A DNA stretch of 64,000 nucleotides from CAZSBB01 sp964605235 (GTDB lineage: Bacteria > Planctomycetota > Phycisphaerae > Phycisphaerales > Phycisphaeraceae): the NCBI GenBank assembly GCA_964605235.1, contig CAZSBB010000012.1, positions 65,295-129,294 of the forward strand, in the 5' to 3' direction. Positions 52,046 to 60,526 of the stretch are shown piece by piece. The stretch's first letter is position 1, and every line of letters starts with the position of its first letter. Both the position numbers and the translations under genes were made by a program. The notes below the pieces were generated by a model. That model searched no databases. It worked only from the letters and a program-made list of their open reading frames with translations, and was not told the DNA's origin.

Positions 52046-52191
52046 GCACGTTTGCGTGAAGTTTGCGTGAGTTCCGCAGGGAGGCTGAATCGACGAGCGT
52101 TCTGGGCCGATAAAACGGATAACCGCGGGTTGCGCCGGCTCTGCCCGACGCCGCGCCGCACCGTTGAGGCCAGCCACGGCAGGGACACGCC

Positions 52192-53067
52192 ATGACGCCG
52201 CGCTTCTCGATCATCATCACCAGTCTCAACCAATATCGCTATCTCGAACGCGCCCTCTGTTCCGTGCTCGACCAGCCCGCCGACGACGTGGAAGTCATCG
52301 TCGTGGACCGCGGCTCGACCGATGGTTCCCATGCGCTGCTGCGCCTGTACGAAACCGAGCTGGCGCGCTGGACCTGTGAGCCGGGTTGCCCCATGGGCAG
52401 CGCGGTGAACCTGGGCCTGATGCTCGCCAACGGCGAATACGTCAGCTTCCTCAACGCCGACGCCCTGCTCTTGCCCGAAGCCCTGGGCGCAGTGACCCGG
52501 GAACTGCAGCAGGACGCCTCCTGCGGCTGGTTGGCGGGGGCATGTCAGCGGCTTGATGGCGACGACTACCGCATGGGGCTGATCGAACCCGAACAGCCGG
52601 AGAATCTGGCGGCCCTGCTCACCCGCGAATCAGGCCAGCTTCCCCCGGCGGGCGTCTTCCTCAAGCGGCAGTGGATCGAGCAGGTCGGCTATCTCAATCC
52701 CGACCTGGAACACGCCCACGCTTATGACCTCTGGTGTCGCCTGCTGGTGGCGGGACACGCGCCCAGGCTCATCGCCACCCCGCTGGCGGCGCAGCATGAA
52801 ATGACCAATCAACTCTCGCTGCTGCGGGTGCTCAACGCCGGACGCGAAATGGTGCAGGTCGCCGACGAATTCGCCAGCCAGGTCCCCGCCGGGCAGCGGT
52901 ATCACGTCTGGACCAGCTGCGACGAACGCCGGCGCATCTTCGCTCTGGCGCGCGCCGAAGCCGAAGGCCCCGATGGTCCGCGTTACCTCTGGCCGCATCT
53001 GCTGCGGCATCCGTGGTGGCTGACCGATCGCGCCGTGCGCCAGGTGCTGCGGCGCACCGCGGCGTGA
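52192..53067 (+). CDS. Glycosyltransferase family 2
   Basis: A 291-residue GT-A-fold enzyme. It shows FSIIITSLNQYRYLERALCS at the N-terminus, VIVVDRGSTDGS, and YVSFLNADALLL at the position of the DxD metal motif (here NAD). LKRQWIEQVGYLNPDLEHAH is the usual acceptor-side motif. No membrane helix. It transfers a sugar from a nucleotide donor to an unknown acceptor. It converges on the dioxygenase gene with only 6 bp between stops. Confidence 0.88.
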   Translation: MTPRFSIIITSLNQYRYLERALCSVLDQPADDVEVIVVDRGSTDGSHALLRLYETELARWTCEPGCPMGSAVNLGLMLANGEYVSFLNADALLLPEALGAVTRELQQDASCGWLAGACQRLDGDDYRMGLIEPEQPENLAALLTRESGQLPPAGVFLKRQWIEQVGYLNPDLEHAHAYDLWCRLLVAGHAPRLIATPLAAQHEMTNQLSLLRVLNAGREMVQVADEFASQVPAGQRYHVWTSCDERRRIFALARAEAEGPDGPRYLWPHLLRHPWWLTDRAVRQVLRRTAA

Positions 53068-53073
53068 TCCCGC

Positions 53074-53967
53074 TCAATAGCCCGATTTCGCCAGCGTCGC
53101 CGTCCAGTAGTCCGAGGTCTTGAGCGGCAGGTCTTTCCAGTAGTACTGATACCGTTGACTGTGCCAGCCGGCGTAGACCTGTTCCCAGGTCAGGCGCCCC
53201 TGGTGCGGCAGCAGCGAGCGCACGTCAATTTCCTCACTCACCGGCTGGTAGCGATAGTCCACGCTCAGCCGCATCAAACCCTTCGAGCGATTGGGCAGGC
53301 TGGCGTGCGGCAACATGCTGTGCAGCAGCAGGGCGTCGCCCACCCGGAAGTCGGTGGTGTGCCAGGCGCTTTCATCCATCTGAAATTCGATGCCTTTGCC
53401 CCCGGCGCCGGGCATGCTCTTGACCGGCATCAAACCATCCCGATGCCGGCCCGGCAGCACCGCCAGACCGCCCAGCGACTGCGGGCAATCGCCCAGCGGC
53501 GCCCAGCAGGTCCAGGTGTTCTGCGTGCCGCGCACCGGGAAAAAGTCCTGATGCGGGGGCGTGGTCGGGGTGTCGGGAAACATCGTGCGGGCGATGTTGC
53601 GCGGATGCGGCAACGCCGTTTCGCCAAACACCTTGCCCAGCACCTCCAGCACCGGCTGATGGTGCGGCAGCGTGTGGAACAGCTCCAGCAACTGCACCCG
53701 GTCATAGTAAGGCGCGAACTCCTCCTGCCCCTCCCAGGTCCCCGGCCGCGCCGCCATGGCTTCCAAGGGATCGCCGCTGGGCTTGATCCAGCCGAACTCA
53801 TGCAAGATGGCGATCATCTGCCGACGCAGTTCCAGCATGCCGTCGCGCGGCATCAGGCCGCGGATGAACAGGTAGCCGTCTTCCTGCGCCCGCTGGCGCA
53901 GGGCGGCGGCATCATGCACAATGTCCTGGGATTCACGCAACGGCGGATGGATGGACACAGCAGTCAT
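53074..53967 (-). CDS. Phytanoyl-CoA dioxygenase family protein
   Basis: A 297-residue Fe(II)/2-oxoglutarate-dependent oxygenase. Iron ligands His139 and Asp141 (PPHQDFF) and His221 (LPHASLPNRS), with Arg227 to bind 2-oxoglutarate. GGLAVLPGRHRDGL between them is typical. The start at MTAVSIHPPL has GAGGAAA upstream; the 68 extra codons in frame run into a repeat. It hydroxylates a small molecule that cannot be named. The AraC gene follows upstream on the same strand, beyond a CACAGAG hairpin. Confidence 0.88.
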   Translation of the reverse strand: MTAVSIHPPLRESQDIVHDAAALRQRAQEDGYLFIRGLMPRDGMLELRRQMIAILHEFGWIKPSGDPLEAMAARPGTWEGQEEFAPYYDRVQLLELFHTLPHHQPVLEVLGKVFGETALPHPRNIARTMFPDTPTTPPHQDFFPVRGTQNTWTCWAPLGDCPQSLGGLAVLPGRHRDGLMPVKSMPGAGGKGIEFQMDESAWHTTDFRVGDALLLHSMLPHASLPNRSKGLMRLSVDYRYQPVSEEIDVRSLLPHQGRLTWEQVYAGWHSQRYQYYWKDLPLKTSDYWTATLAKSGY

Positions 53968-54102
53968 GGCGGGATTTCCTCGTGTCGGGGCAAGGGGTGA
54001 ATGAAAGGGCGTATTGCAGCAAAATCCCGCCGACGGGGGAATAGACCAGTTCCGCCATAACATGGACAAACGCGCGTTGCGGGTCAGGTAATCAAAGCAA
54101 GC

Positions 54103-54216
54103 TCCACCACAGAGACACAGAGGACACAGAGTGAAAGCATGGATGAGGCATGCTCCCGGATTGGTGTGCAATTCTCTGTGGGCACAACTCCGTGCTCTCT
54201 GTGTCTCGGTGGTGAG
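54103..54216. repeat. CACAGAG-type inverted repeat, copy 4
   Basis: Left arm CCACCACAGAGACACAGAGG and right arm CTCTCTGTGTCTCGGTGGTG pair around a variable loop. Located between the dioxygenase and AraC genes. Confidence 0.9.
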
Positions 54217-54233
54217 TGGCTTTGAGGGCGCTG

Positions 54234-55127
54234 CTATGGCATCTGCGCCTGCCGGCGCAACTGCGACGGGGGAATGCCAAAGCGTTTGGTGAACAGCCGG
54301 GAAAAATACAGCGGATCGTCAAAGCCCGCCTGATGCGCCGCCTGGCTGGCGTTGAGCTGACCCCCCGCCAGCAGCCGGCGCGCCAGGAGCAGGCGTTGCT
54401 GGTTGACGTACTGGCGGATGCTCAGACCCGTGTGCTGTTTGAACAGCCGGGCGAAGTAGGACGGCCGGAGCGCCGCCGCTTCCGCCAGTTGCTCGACGGT
54501 GGGCGGATGCGTGGGATCGCGCAGCAGGCGTTGCTCGGCGGCGCGCACCAATGCCGCCGCGACGGGCGAGCGCTGGTCGTCCGCCTGCTGCAGTTGCAGC
54601 GCGCGATGCCAGGCGTCGAACAACATCAGCAGCAGGCCCCGTTTTTCCAACTCCCGGCCGGTCTTGCTCGCCAGGCAACTCAGGACCAGCCGTTCGCACA
54701 GTTCGCGCACGGCGCTGTCGGGGCGCGTGGGGGTGCGCAGCGGTGGACGCGGCTGAAGCGGACAGCGCGGGATGCCGCGCCGGTAGCGGATGGGCGTGTC
54801 GCTGCTGTGCTGGCCGATGGGCAGGCGGGTCAGGTCTTCCTGGAGAAAGACGAACGCCATGCCGATGAGGCGCAGCGGCTGGGCGTTGGGGCCGGCGGTC
54901 AGCGGACGGACCTGGTGGCATTGGCGGGGGCCATAGAAAATCAGGTCGCCCGGTTCCATGGGAATGGGTTGATCGTCGATGACCGCCTGGCCGCGCCCGG
55001 ACTGGACGAAGAGCAGTTGGTACTGTTCGATCCAGCGAGGGCCGAAGCCATCGCGGTAGTTGCTGCTGTCCCAGAAGTTCGCCAGTTGCAGCACCGGGGT
55101 CAGGCGTTGCCAGTTAGGCCAGGTCAT
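54234..55127 (-). CDS. AraC-family transcriptional regulator
   Basis: A 297-residue regulator. The N-terminal cupin-like domain (about 35-95, with IEQYQLLFVQSGRGQAV and MEPGDLIFYGPRQCHQV) would bind a ligand. The C-terminal part (about 195-292) has two helix-turn-helix units: PTVEQLAEAAALRPSYFARL and ASQAAHQAGFDDPLYFSRLF. The final GIPPSQLRR is the family signature. Such proteins often control adjacent sugar or phytanoyl-dioxygenase-type genes; the dioxygenase next to it on the same strand is the obvious candidate. Confidence 0.93.
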   Translation of the reverse strand: MTWPNWQRLTPVLQLANFWDSSNYRDGFGPRWIEQYQLLFVQSGRGQAVIDDQPIPMEPGDLIFYGPRQCHQVRPLTAGPNAQPLRLIGMAFVFLQEDLTRLPIGQHSSDTPIRYRRGIPRCPLQPRPPLRTPTRPDSAVRELCERLVLSCLASKTGRELEKRGLLLMLFDAWHRALQLQQADDQRSPVAAALVRAAEQRLLRDPTHPPTVEQLAEAAALRPSYFARLFKQHTGLSIRQYVNQQRLLLARRLLAGGQLNASQAAHQAGFDDPLYFSRLFTKRFGIPPSQLRRQAQMP

Positions 55128-55195
55128 GGCGGTGCATGGTATCGTGGAACGCGATCAAAGATGGCGCGGGCACATTGACCGCCTGCGCCCATTTA

Positions 55196-55218
55196 GCCCC
55201 GGGTCAATGACCCGGGGC
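55196..55218. repeat. Perfect GCCCCGGGTCA palindrome
   Basis: GCCCCGGGTCA-A-TGACCCGGGGC, with TTA in front, matches the TTAGCCCC family seen at 11221 and 32746. It lies 40 bp before the LOG-family start, in the leader. Confidence 0.85.
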
Positions 55219-55257
55219 GAAGTGAATCAGTCAGGACCAAATCAGGCGAGCACAGGC

Positions 55258-55791
55258 ATGAACATCTGCGTGTATTGCGGTTCCAGCACCCGCGCCGAGG
55301 CGCGCTATCTGGCGGTGGGCGAAACGCTCGGCCGGCTGCTGGCGCAGGGCGGGCACACGCTGGTGTACGGCGCGGGCAGCATTGGCGTGATGGGTTCGCT
55401 GGCGCGGGCGGTGCACGCCCACGGCGGGCGCGTCATCGGCGTCATTCCCACCGCCATGGTCAGCGAAGAGGTCGCTTACCGCCCCTGTGACGAGTTCATC
55501 GAAGTCGCCAACATGCGCCAGCGCAAAGCGGTCATGGACGAACGCGCCGACGCCTTCATCGCCCTGCCCGGCGGGTTCGGCACGCTGGAGGAACTGATCG
55601 AAGTCATCACCCATCGCCATCTGGGCTTCCACGCCAAGCCGGTGGTGCTGGTGAACACGGACGGGTTTTACGATCCGCTGCTGGAACTGTTCGCCCATTT
55701 CGTCAAGCACCGCTTCGCGAAGGAAAAGCACTTGCAGGCGTATCAGGTGGCCGCCACGCCGGAGGAAGCACTGGCGTTGCTGGCGGGGTGA
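55258..55791 (+). CDS. LOG-family nucleoside-monophosphate phosphoribohydrolase
   Basis: A 177-residue Rossmann-like protein of the LOG (Lonely guy) family. Visible: ICVYCGSSTRAE (3-14), VYGAGSIGVMG, the catalytic PGGFGTLEEL (about 102-111), and RKAVMDERADAF. The family releases the base from nucleoside 5'-monophosphates, such as AMP or cytokinin riboside phosphates. The ATG is chosen to match family N-termini; the frame extends 66 codons through repeat DNA. Confidence 0.92.
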   Translation: MNICVYCGSSTRAEARYLAVGETLGRLLAQGGHTLVYGAGSIGVMGSLARAVHAHGGRVIGVIPTAMVSEEVAYRPCDEFIEVANMRQRKAVMDERADAFIALPGGFGTLEELIEVITHRHLGFHAKPVVLVNTDGFYDPLLELFAHFVKHRFAKEKHLQAYQVAATPEEALALLAG

Positions 55792-55808
55792 AGGGTGTAG
55801 TGACGGAA

Positions 55809-55923
55809 ACGGGCCGGCAGCGTGAGCGACGGGCAGGGCGCTCGGTCGCCCAGGCGTCCGGGACTGACCATGTAGTGCCTGGAGTACGTTGACGTAGCCC
55901 GGTCGCTGACGCTTCCGGCTCGT
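55809..55923. repeat. 114-bp element with inverted ends, copy 2
   Basis: Starts ACGGGCCGGCAGCGTGAGCG, ends CGCTGACGCTTCCGGCTCGT. The interior GGGCGCTCGGTCGCC is the reverse complement of the copy-1 core. It fills the gap between the LOG gene and the convergent EamA gene. Confidence 0.85.
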
Positions 55924-55931
55924 TCATACGT

Positions 55932-56354
55932 TTACTTGAACGACACCACCACCAGCCCGGCAAGGATGAGCGCCAAGCCCGCGCCCACGCGCCAGGTGGG
56001 TTGTTCGCCCAGCAGCCACCACGCCAGCAGCACCGCGACGATGAAGCTGCCCTTGTCGATCAGGGCGATGGTGGAGACTTCCCCGAGTTTGAGGGCTTTG
56101 TAGTAGAACAGCCAGGAGCAGGTGGTGGTCAGGGCGGACAAGCCCAGCCAGAGATAGTTGGAGCGTGACAGCGGCGTCCAGTCCGCCCGGCGAACGGTTG
56201 CCGCGCCCAGCAGCAGGACGAAGATGCAGACGAAGCCGGTGCGGATGAAGAGGCCCAGTTCGCCGGTGATGTTCTGCAGGCCCTGCTTGGCGATGACCGC
56301 CGTGGCGCCGGCAAAGAGCATGGACAGCAGGGCGTAGACGATCCAGCGTTCCAT
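55932..56354 (-). CDS. EamA-type half-transporter
   Basis: A 140-residue membrane protein with about five hydrophobic helices, one EamA domain (normal DMT transporters have two). It contains LLSMLFAGATAVIAKQGL, FYYKALKLGEVSTIALIDKG and LLGEQPTWRVGAGLALILAG, all typical. Half-size EamA proteins function as dimers. Substrate unknown. It stands alone on the minus strand. Confidence 0.85.
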   Translation of the reverse strand: MERWIVYALLSMLFAGATAVIAKQGLQNITGELGLFIRTGFVCIFVLLLGAATVRRADWTPLSRSNYLWLGLSALTTTCSWLFYYKALKLGEVSTIALIDKGSFIVAVLLAWWLLGEQPTWRVGAGLALILAGLVVVSFK

Positions 56355-56412
56355 GGCCGGTGGGTCCAGGGATTATCCAAGGCGACCCCGATGAGCACTG
56401 CCGGAGGCATAC

Positions 56413-56468
56413 CGCCGGGGGAAACTTCCGGGGGAGCTTCCGGGGAAACATCCGGGGGAGCTACCGGA
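56413..56468. repeat. Tandem 11-13-mer array (CCGGGGGAAACTT type)
   Basis: Four imperfect copies: CCGGGGGAAACTT, CCGGGGGAGCTT, CCGGGGAAACAT and CCGGGGGAGCTA, then CCGGAGA. It ends directly at the stop codon of the minus-strand methyltransferase gene. Confidence 0.85.
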
Positions 56469-56470
56469 GA

Positions 56471-57208
56471 TTACACCGAGCCGTCGAGCGCCAGCAATCC
56501 GGGGGCGGCGCCGGGGGCCACCTCGGGGGTTTGGAGCGGGTCAGCCGTGGGCGAGGAAGTGGCGGTGGCGGGTTTGCCGGCACGGGCGGGGGTGAGCACC
56601 ACGATCTGCCAGAGGTCCCACACGCGCATTTTGAAGTGATACTGCACGTGGAGGTTGTTGGGCCGGAGCACGTCTTCCAGCGGCAGGTCGCTGCGCCAGC
56701 CGATTTTCAGGAAAATCGGGTTGAGGATGTGTTCGAGCCAGCCCACGAGGGGTTGGGTGGACTGGAAGTGGTTGAGCAGAATGATGGTGCCGCCGGGTTT
56801 GACCAGTCGGCCGGCCCATTCCAGCAGGCGGGCGGGGTTGCTCACCACGCTGATGGTGTGGCAGATCAGCACATGATCAAAACTCTGCTCGGCGAACGGG
56901 GGAAACATGGCGTCGCCCTGCACCAGATGGCAGTGCTTCAGGTCGTGAGTCTGGCACCGCCGGGTCGCCTTGGCGAGCATGCCTTCGGACAGGTCCATGC
57001 CCACGACGGTCACATCGCGGGGAAAGTGGGGCAGGACCAGCCCGGTGCCCACCCCCAGGTCCAGCACCCGGTCGCCGGGCTTGAGCTGCAGTTGCTCGAA
57101 AGCCCGGAAGCGGCGGCGGGTGACAATGCTGCCGAACGTGTGGTCGTAAAACTTCGCCCACAGGTTGTACAGCGGCCCGGTCGTTTCTTCGCGCATGTTC
57201 CGATTCAT
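56471..57208 (-). CDS. SAM-dependent methyltransferase, PmtA/UbiE-like
   Basis: A 245-residue methyltransferase. YNLWAKFYDHTFGSIVTRRR before motif I and VLDLGVGTGLVLP (about 50-62), then VVGMDLSEGML and the later LLNHFQS resemble phosphatidylethanolamine N-methyltransferase (PmtA). A membrane-lipid role is possible but other acceptors cannot be excluded. The start is ambiguous: ATG of MNRNMREE (GGAG 12 bases upstream) or the ATG four codons later. The C-terminal 30 residues are Pro/Ala-rich and run up to a short-repeat array. Confidence 0.78.
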   Translation of the reverse strand: MNRNMREETTGPLYNLWAKFYDHTFGSIVTRRRFRAFEQLQLKPGDRVLDLGVGTGLVLPHFPRDVTVVGMDLSEGMLAKATRRCQTHDLKHCHLVQGDAMFPPFAEQSFDHVLICHTISVVSNPARLLEWAGRLVKPGGTIILLNHFQSTQPLVGWLEHILNPIFLKIGWRSDLPLEDVLRPNNLHVQYHFKMRVWDLWQIVVLTPARAGKPATATSSPTADPLQTPEVAPGAAPGLLALDGSV

Positions 57209-57547
57209 GGCTGCGACTAACTCCCTCTGCGACCGGGGCGGACCACCAGTCCAATGTGAATAGCCTACCGGCAACCAACCCCCACGAGCAAACCTTGCAG
57301 CGGTTAGAAATTGTGCGCTTGGCGCGGAGACGGGACGCGACCTGGCGGGTGTGCGGAACCCGACGACTGGCGTCGTCGGCTCGGATACTGAACGGCGTGT
57401 CAACCCTTCCGCTTGCGCATCAACCTTTCCGAGCCGCCCACGCCAGTGGGCGGGTTCCATCCCGGCCACCCCCCCCCCGTTGCACTCTCACCCGCCGCGC
57501 CCCAGCCCAGGTTATTCCACCCCCATCCGCTCCGCGCCAACGCCCTT
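57209..57547. other. Divergent intergenic region, no gene seen
   Basis: The gap of 339 bp lies between the methyltransferase and pyrD. It is GC-rich, with CCCAC/CCCCCCCC-type runs (around 57470) near pyrD. Frames cross it but none looks like protein. No convincing promoter hexamers or palindromes were seen. Confidence 0.55.
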
Positions 57548-58546
57548 ATGCCTTATGCTGTGCGTGTGAACCAGACCATCCCCACCACCACCACGACAGC
57601 TCCCAGCCTGGCGGTTGACCTCGCCGGCCTGCCCCTGGCCAACCCCCTCATGACCGCCTCGGGAACCTGCGGCTACGCCTACGAGTACCGCGACTTCACC
57701 GATCTGCACCGCCTGGGCGCGTTCGTCACCAAGAGCATCACCCGCGAGGTCCGCAAGGGCAACGAGGCGTATCGCATCGTCGAAACCCGCGGCGGGATGA
57801 TGAACGCCATCGGGCTGGCGAACGTCGGCCTCGACGCTTTCCTGGCTGACAAGCTGCCGCAGTTGGTGGAGATGCGTCAGCATGGGCCACGCATCATCGT
57901 CAACGTGGCGGGGCACAGCACCGAAGACTACGTCACCGCGGCCGGGCGGATCGCGCAGGAGTCGAGCGTCGACGCCATCGAACTCAACGTCTCCTGCCCC
58001 AATGTCAAAGACGGTTTGACCTTCGGCACCAACGCCCCGCTGCTCAAACAGCTCATCACCGAGGTCCGGATGGCGATGCGTCCGGCCTGCAAGCTCATCG
58101 TCAAGCTCTCCCCCAACGTGGGCGACATCACCCAGTTCGCCCGCGCTGCCGTCGAGGGCGGGGCGGACATTCTGAGCATGATCAACACCTACACCGCGCT
58201 GGCGATCGACATCAATAAGCGGCGCCCGCGCATCGCCAACGGCACCGGCGGGCTGTCGGGGCCGGCGATTCGCCCGCTGGCGGTGTATCACGTGAGCCGG
58301 GTGTATCGGGAGGTCGCCAAAGCCGCCGGCGTGCCGATCATCGGCATGGGCGGCATCCAGTACTGGCAGGACGCGGTGGAGTTCCTGCTCGCCGGCGCGA
58401 CGGGGCTGGCGGTGGGCACCGCGTTGTTCGTCGATCCCAACACCCCGATCAAGGTGATGGAAGGCGTGCAGCAGTACCTCGCCCAGCAGGGCTGCACCTC
58501 GATCAACGAAATCATCGGCACGCTCAAGATGCCAGGCGATGCGTGA
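57548..58546 (+). CDS. pyrD: Dihydroorotate dehydrogenase, class 1
   Basis: A 332-residue FMN enzyme of pyrimidine synthesis. Catalytic Cys150 sits in LNVSCPN, which marks class 1 (class 2 uses Ser). Other motifs: NPLMTASGTCGY, RGGMMNAIGLAN, and the FMN phosphate site IGMGGIQYWQDA with GATGLAVGTALF. The C-terminus fits class 1B, which pairs with a PyrK subunit for NAD+; no pyrK is next to it. The chosen ATG has a few extra residues before the barrel; the in-frame extension upstream is unlikely. Its stop overlaps the next ATG by one base. Confidence 0.93.
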   Translation: MPYAVRVNQTIPTTTTTAPSLAVDLAGLPLANPLMTASGTCGYAYEYRDFTDLHRLGAFVTKSITREVRKGNEAYRIVETRGGMMNAIGLANVGLDAFLADKLPQLVEMRQHGPRIIVNVAGHSTEDYVTAAGRIAQESSVDAIELNVSCPNVKDGLTFGTNAPLLKQLITEVRMAMRPACKLIVKLSPNVGDITQFARAAVEGGADILSMINTYTALAIDINKRRPRIANGTGGLSGPAIRPLAVYHVSRVYREVAKAAGVPIIGMGGIQYWQDAVEFLLAGATGLAVGTALFVDPNTPIKVMEGVQQYLAQQGCTSINEIIGTLKMPGDA

Positions 58547-58932
58547 TGGTGCGCCGGCGGGACCGTGAACATTTCGACCAGTTGCTCGAAGCGATTCTCG
58601 ATTCGCTGCCGGCTCACCTGCTGGAGCGCCTCGAGGAAGTGCCGGTCATCGTCGATGACGAACCGACGCTTGAACAGCTCGAAGACCTGCATCTGGACCC
58701 CAACGCCACCGAACTCTGCGGCCTGCACTGGGGCGTCCCCCTGACCAACCGCAGCGTGGAAGACCCCAGCCGACTGCCCGACACCATTCACATCTTCCGT
58801 GGCCCGATCATGCGGCTGTGCGCGGATGAAGAGAGCGACCTGCAACAGCAGATCCGCATCACCCTGCTGCACGAGCTGGGACACCACTTCGGGCTTGATG
58901 AGGATGATCTGGAAGCGTTGGGGTATGGGTGA
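58546..58932 (+). CDS. Zincin-like metallopeptidase family protein (PF06262-type)
   Basis: A 128-residue protein. The zinc motif LLHELGHHFGLDEDDLE (107-123) has HExxH with His109/Glu110/His113 and a downstream Asp, as in the short metallopeptidase family often annotated Zincin_1. The N-terminal half (HFDQLLEAILDSLPAHLLER, then VIVDDEP) is also typical. The substrate is unknown. ATG overlaps the pyrD stop by 1 bp, so it is probably made from the same mRNA. Confidence 0.88.
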   Translation: MVRRRDREHFDQLLEAILDSLPAHLLERLEEVPVIVDDEPTLEQLEDLHLDPNATELCGLHWGVPLTNRSVEDPSRLPDTIHIFRGPIMRLCADEESDLQQQIRITLLHELGHHFGLDEDDLEALGYG

Positions 58933-59021
58933 GCGCTCAGCTTGCAGGCGCGAAAGGTGGAAGGGGAGCACCCCCGCACTGGCGTGCGGGGCTCGGAGGG
59001 GTGCAGAGGTTCGCGGTGTAG

Positions 59022-59072
59022 CAACTTCCGGGGGAACTTCCGGGGGAACTTCCGGGGGAACTTCCGGGCGGA
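59022..59072. repeat. Tandem 12-mer array (CTTCCGGGGGAA)
   Basis: Four near-perfect copies of CTTCCGGGGGAA, ending at the base before the nuoC stop codon. The same unit type is seen in arrays near 32780 and 56413 and in two coding genes. It lies between convergent genes. Confidence 0.9.
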
Positions 59073-59642
59073 TTACGCGTCTTCCCGGCCGATGACTTTG
59101 TAGGTCTCGCGTTCGCCGCGCCCGCGCAGGGGGTAGTCCTTGCGCAGCGGGTGGGCGGGGAACTGTTCCCAGGTCAGGATGCGGCGCAGGTCCGGGTGGC
59201 CGTCGAAACGGATGCCCAGCATGTCGAACACTTCGCGTTCGGTCCACTCCGCGCCCGGCCAGAGGTCGGTGGCGGTGGGCAGGTGCAGCGCGGGGTCGTC
59301 GGCGATGCCGCTGGTGTCCAGCGTGGGCTCGAGCAGCACCTTGACGAACAGCCGCAGCGAGTGGGTATGGCTGACCAGGTTGTACACCACGGCAAAGCGG
59401 CCGGGGGGCAAGCTGCCGGCCGCGGGATAGTTGAGGTAGTCGATGCCGACGACATCGCTCAGGAAGGCGTAGGCGCAGCCGGGGTCGTGACGGAGGAACG
59501 CCAGCACGTCGTGCAGCCGGTCACGCGACACGAGCACGGTGGTCTGCCCGCGAAACTCGGTGGCCTGCAAGCCCGCGTCGGGGAACGCCTGCTTGAGCAG
59601 CGGCAGCGTGGGGTGGTCGAGGTTGGGCTTGGTCGTGGGCAT
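59073..59642 (-). CDS. nuoC: NADH-quinone oxidoreductase subunit C
   Basis: A 189-residue peripheral subunit of complex I. C-terminal signature EREVFDMLGIRFDGHPDLRR (about 136-155), then TWEQFPAHPLRKDYPL. The N-terminal part (LHDVLAFLRHDPGCAYAFLS) is also standard. A small insertion (LLEPTLDTSGIADDPALHLPT) precedes the signature. It is alone here; nuoD-E-F are about 46 kb away and on the same strand. Convergent to the zincin gene across a short-repeat array. Confidence 0.95.
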   Translation of the reverse strand: MPTTKPNLDHPTLPLLKQAFPDAGLQATEFRGQTTVLVSRDRLHDVLAFLRHDPGCAYAFLSDVVGIDYLNYPAAGSLPPGRFAVVYNLVSHTHSLRLFVKVLLEPTLDTSGIADDPALHLPTATDLWPGAEWTEREVFDMLGIRFDGHPDLRRILTWEQFPAHPLRKDYPLRGRGERETYKVIGREDA

Positions 59643-59718
59643 GGCGGTCAGTTCCAGTGGCGTAAACGAGTGCCGGGCGCAGCGGGAATATTAGTGGGTT
59701 TGCCGGCCGCTGTCCCGA

Positions 59719-60327
59719 TCAGTCCTGTTGCACCTGCTGGATCAGCGCGCCCAGCAGGCTCTGCCAGCGGTCCACAGTGTCAGGCCATTCGTACGCCAGT
59801 GCATCCGCCAGCGCGACGGTGTCCGCCGCCTGGAGCAGTTGCCGCAGCTCTTTGAGCTGATCGAGCAGGCGGTTGATCTGCGTCAACGCGGTGGAGTCCG
59901 CCAGCGGCAGTTGTTCCAGGTCCAGATTCAGCAGTTGGCACACCTGCAGCACGGCAGTCTGGGTTTGCTGCCAGATTTCAATCGCCCGGCCGATGTGGGT
60001 CATGGCTTCAGCCACGTCGTCCTGTTGCAGATGCAACGCGGCAGCACCCTGGGCGCTGCGGGCTTCATCGAGCAATTGGGCGGCGCCGCGCAACGCCTCG
60101 GCCGCCAGTTCGCCGGGCTTGGCGCTCAGCAACGCCACGCTGGCGTCGGTGAGCTGCGCCGCCTGGGCTTGTTCCAGTTCCGTGCCCACCAGCGCCCGGC
60201 CGTTGAACTGCACTTCCACCACAATCCGGCCCTGCGCTTCGCAGTGCGCCTGCGCCGCCGCGAGCACGTCGCCAAGACTCGCGCCTTCGAGCGTCACCGG
60301 TTGGCCGTCAAGGGTGATCTGCATCAT
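59719..60327 (-). CDS. Hypothetical protein
   Basis: A 202-residue soluble protein, not recognised. The first 50 residues (MQITLDGQPVTLEGASLGDV, then IVVEVQFNG) alternate strands and one helix in a way that could be a beta-grasp-like domain. The rest is Gln/Leu/Ala-rich helix (about 75-200), perhaps a coiled coil or four-helix bundle. Two adjacent ATGs are possible starts; the 27-codon upstream extension is unlikely. Its position between nuoC and prmC suggests no clear role. Confidence 0.6.
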   Translation of the reverse strand: MMQITLDGQPVTLEGASLGDVLAAAQAHCEAQGRIVVEVQFNGRALVGTELEQAQAAQLTDASVALLSAKPGELAAEALRGAAQLLDEARSAQGAAALHLQQDDVAEAMTHIGRAIEIWQQTQTAVLQVCQLLNLDLEQLPLADSTALTQINRLLDQLKELRQLLQAADTVALADALAYEWPDTVDRWQSLLGALIQQVQQD

Positions 60328-60397
60328 CAGATGATACGGACCAGACAGGAATGACACCAGTGCGGACGGATGGGCGCAGCGCGCCCGGCCCCCGCCA

Positions 60398-60510
60398 ACA
60401 AGCCGCAAGCGCCAGCGCCGGGCCGGGCGCTCGGTTGCCCGGGCTCAGCGATTCACCGTGCAGTGCTGGGTGTCCGTTCGCGCAGTCCCGCGCTCACGCT
60501 TCGGGCTCGT
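60398..60510. repeat. 114-bp element with inverted ends, copy 3
   Basis: Ends ACAAGCCGCAAGCGCCAGCG and CGCTCACGCTTCGGGCTCGT. Its reverse complement matches the copy-1 sequence over most of its length, including CACCCAGCACT and GGCAACCGAGCGCC. It lies between the hypothetical gene and prmC. Confidence 0.85.
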
Positions 60511-60526
60511 ATCGCTGCCGCCAAAC

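Noticed and set aside
59022..59072. Possible small CRISPR array
   Set aside because: The repeats are 12 bp in direct contact with no spacers, and no cas gene was seen.
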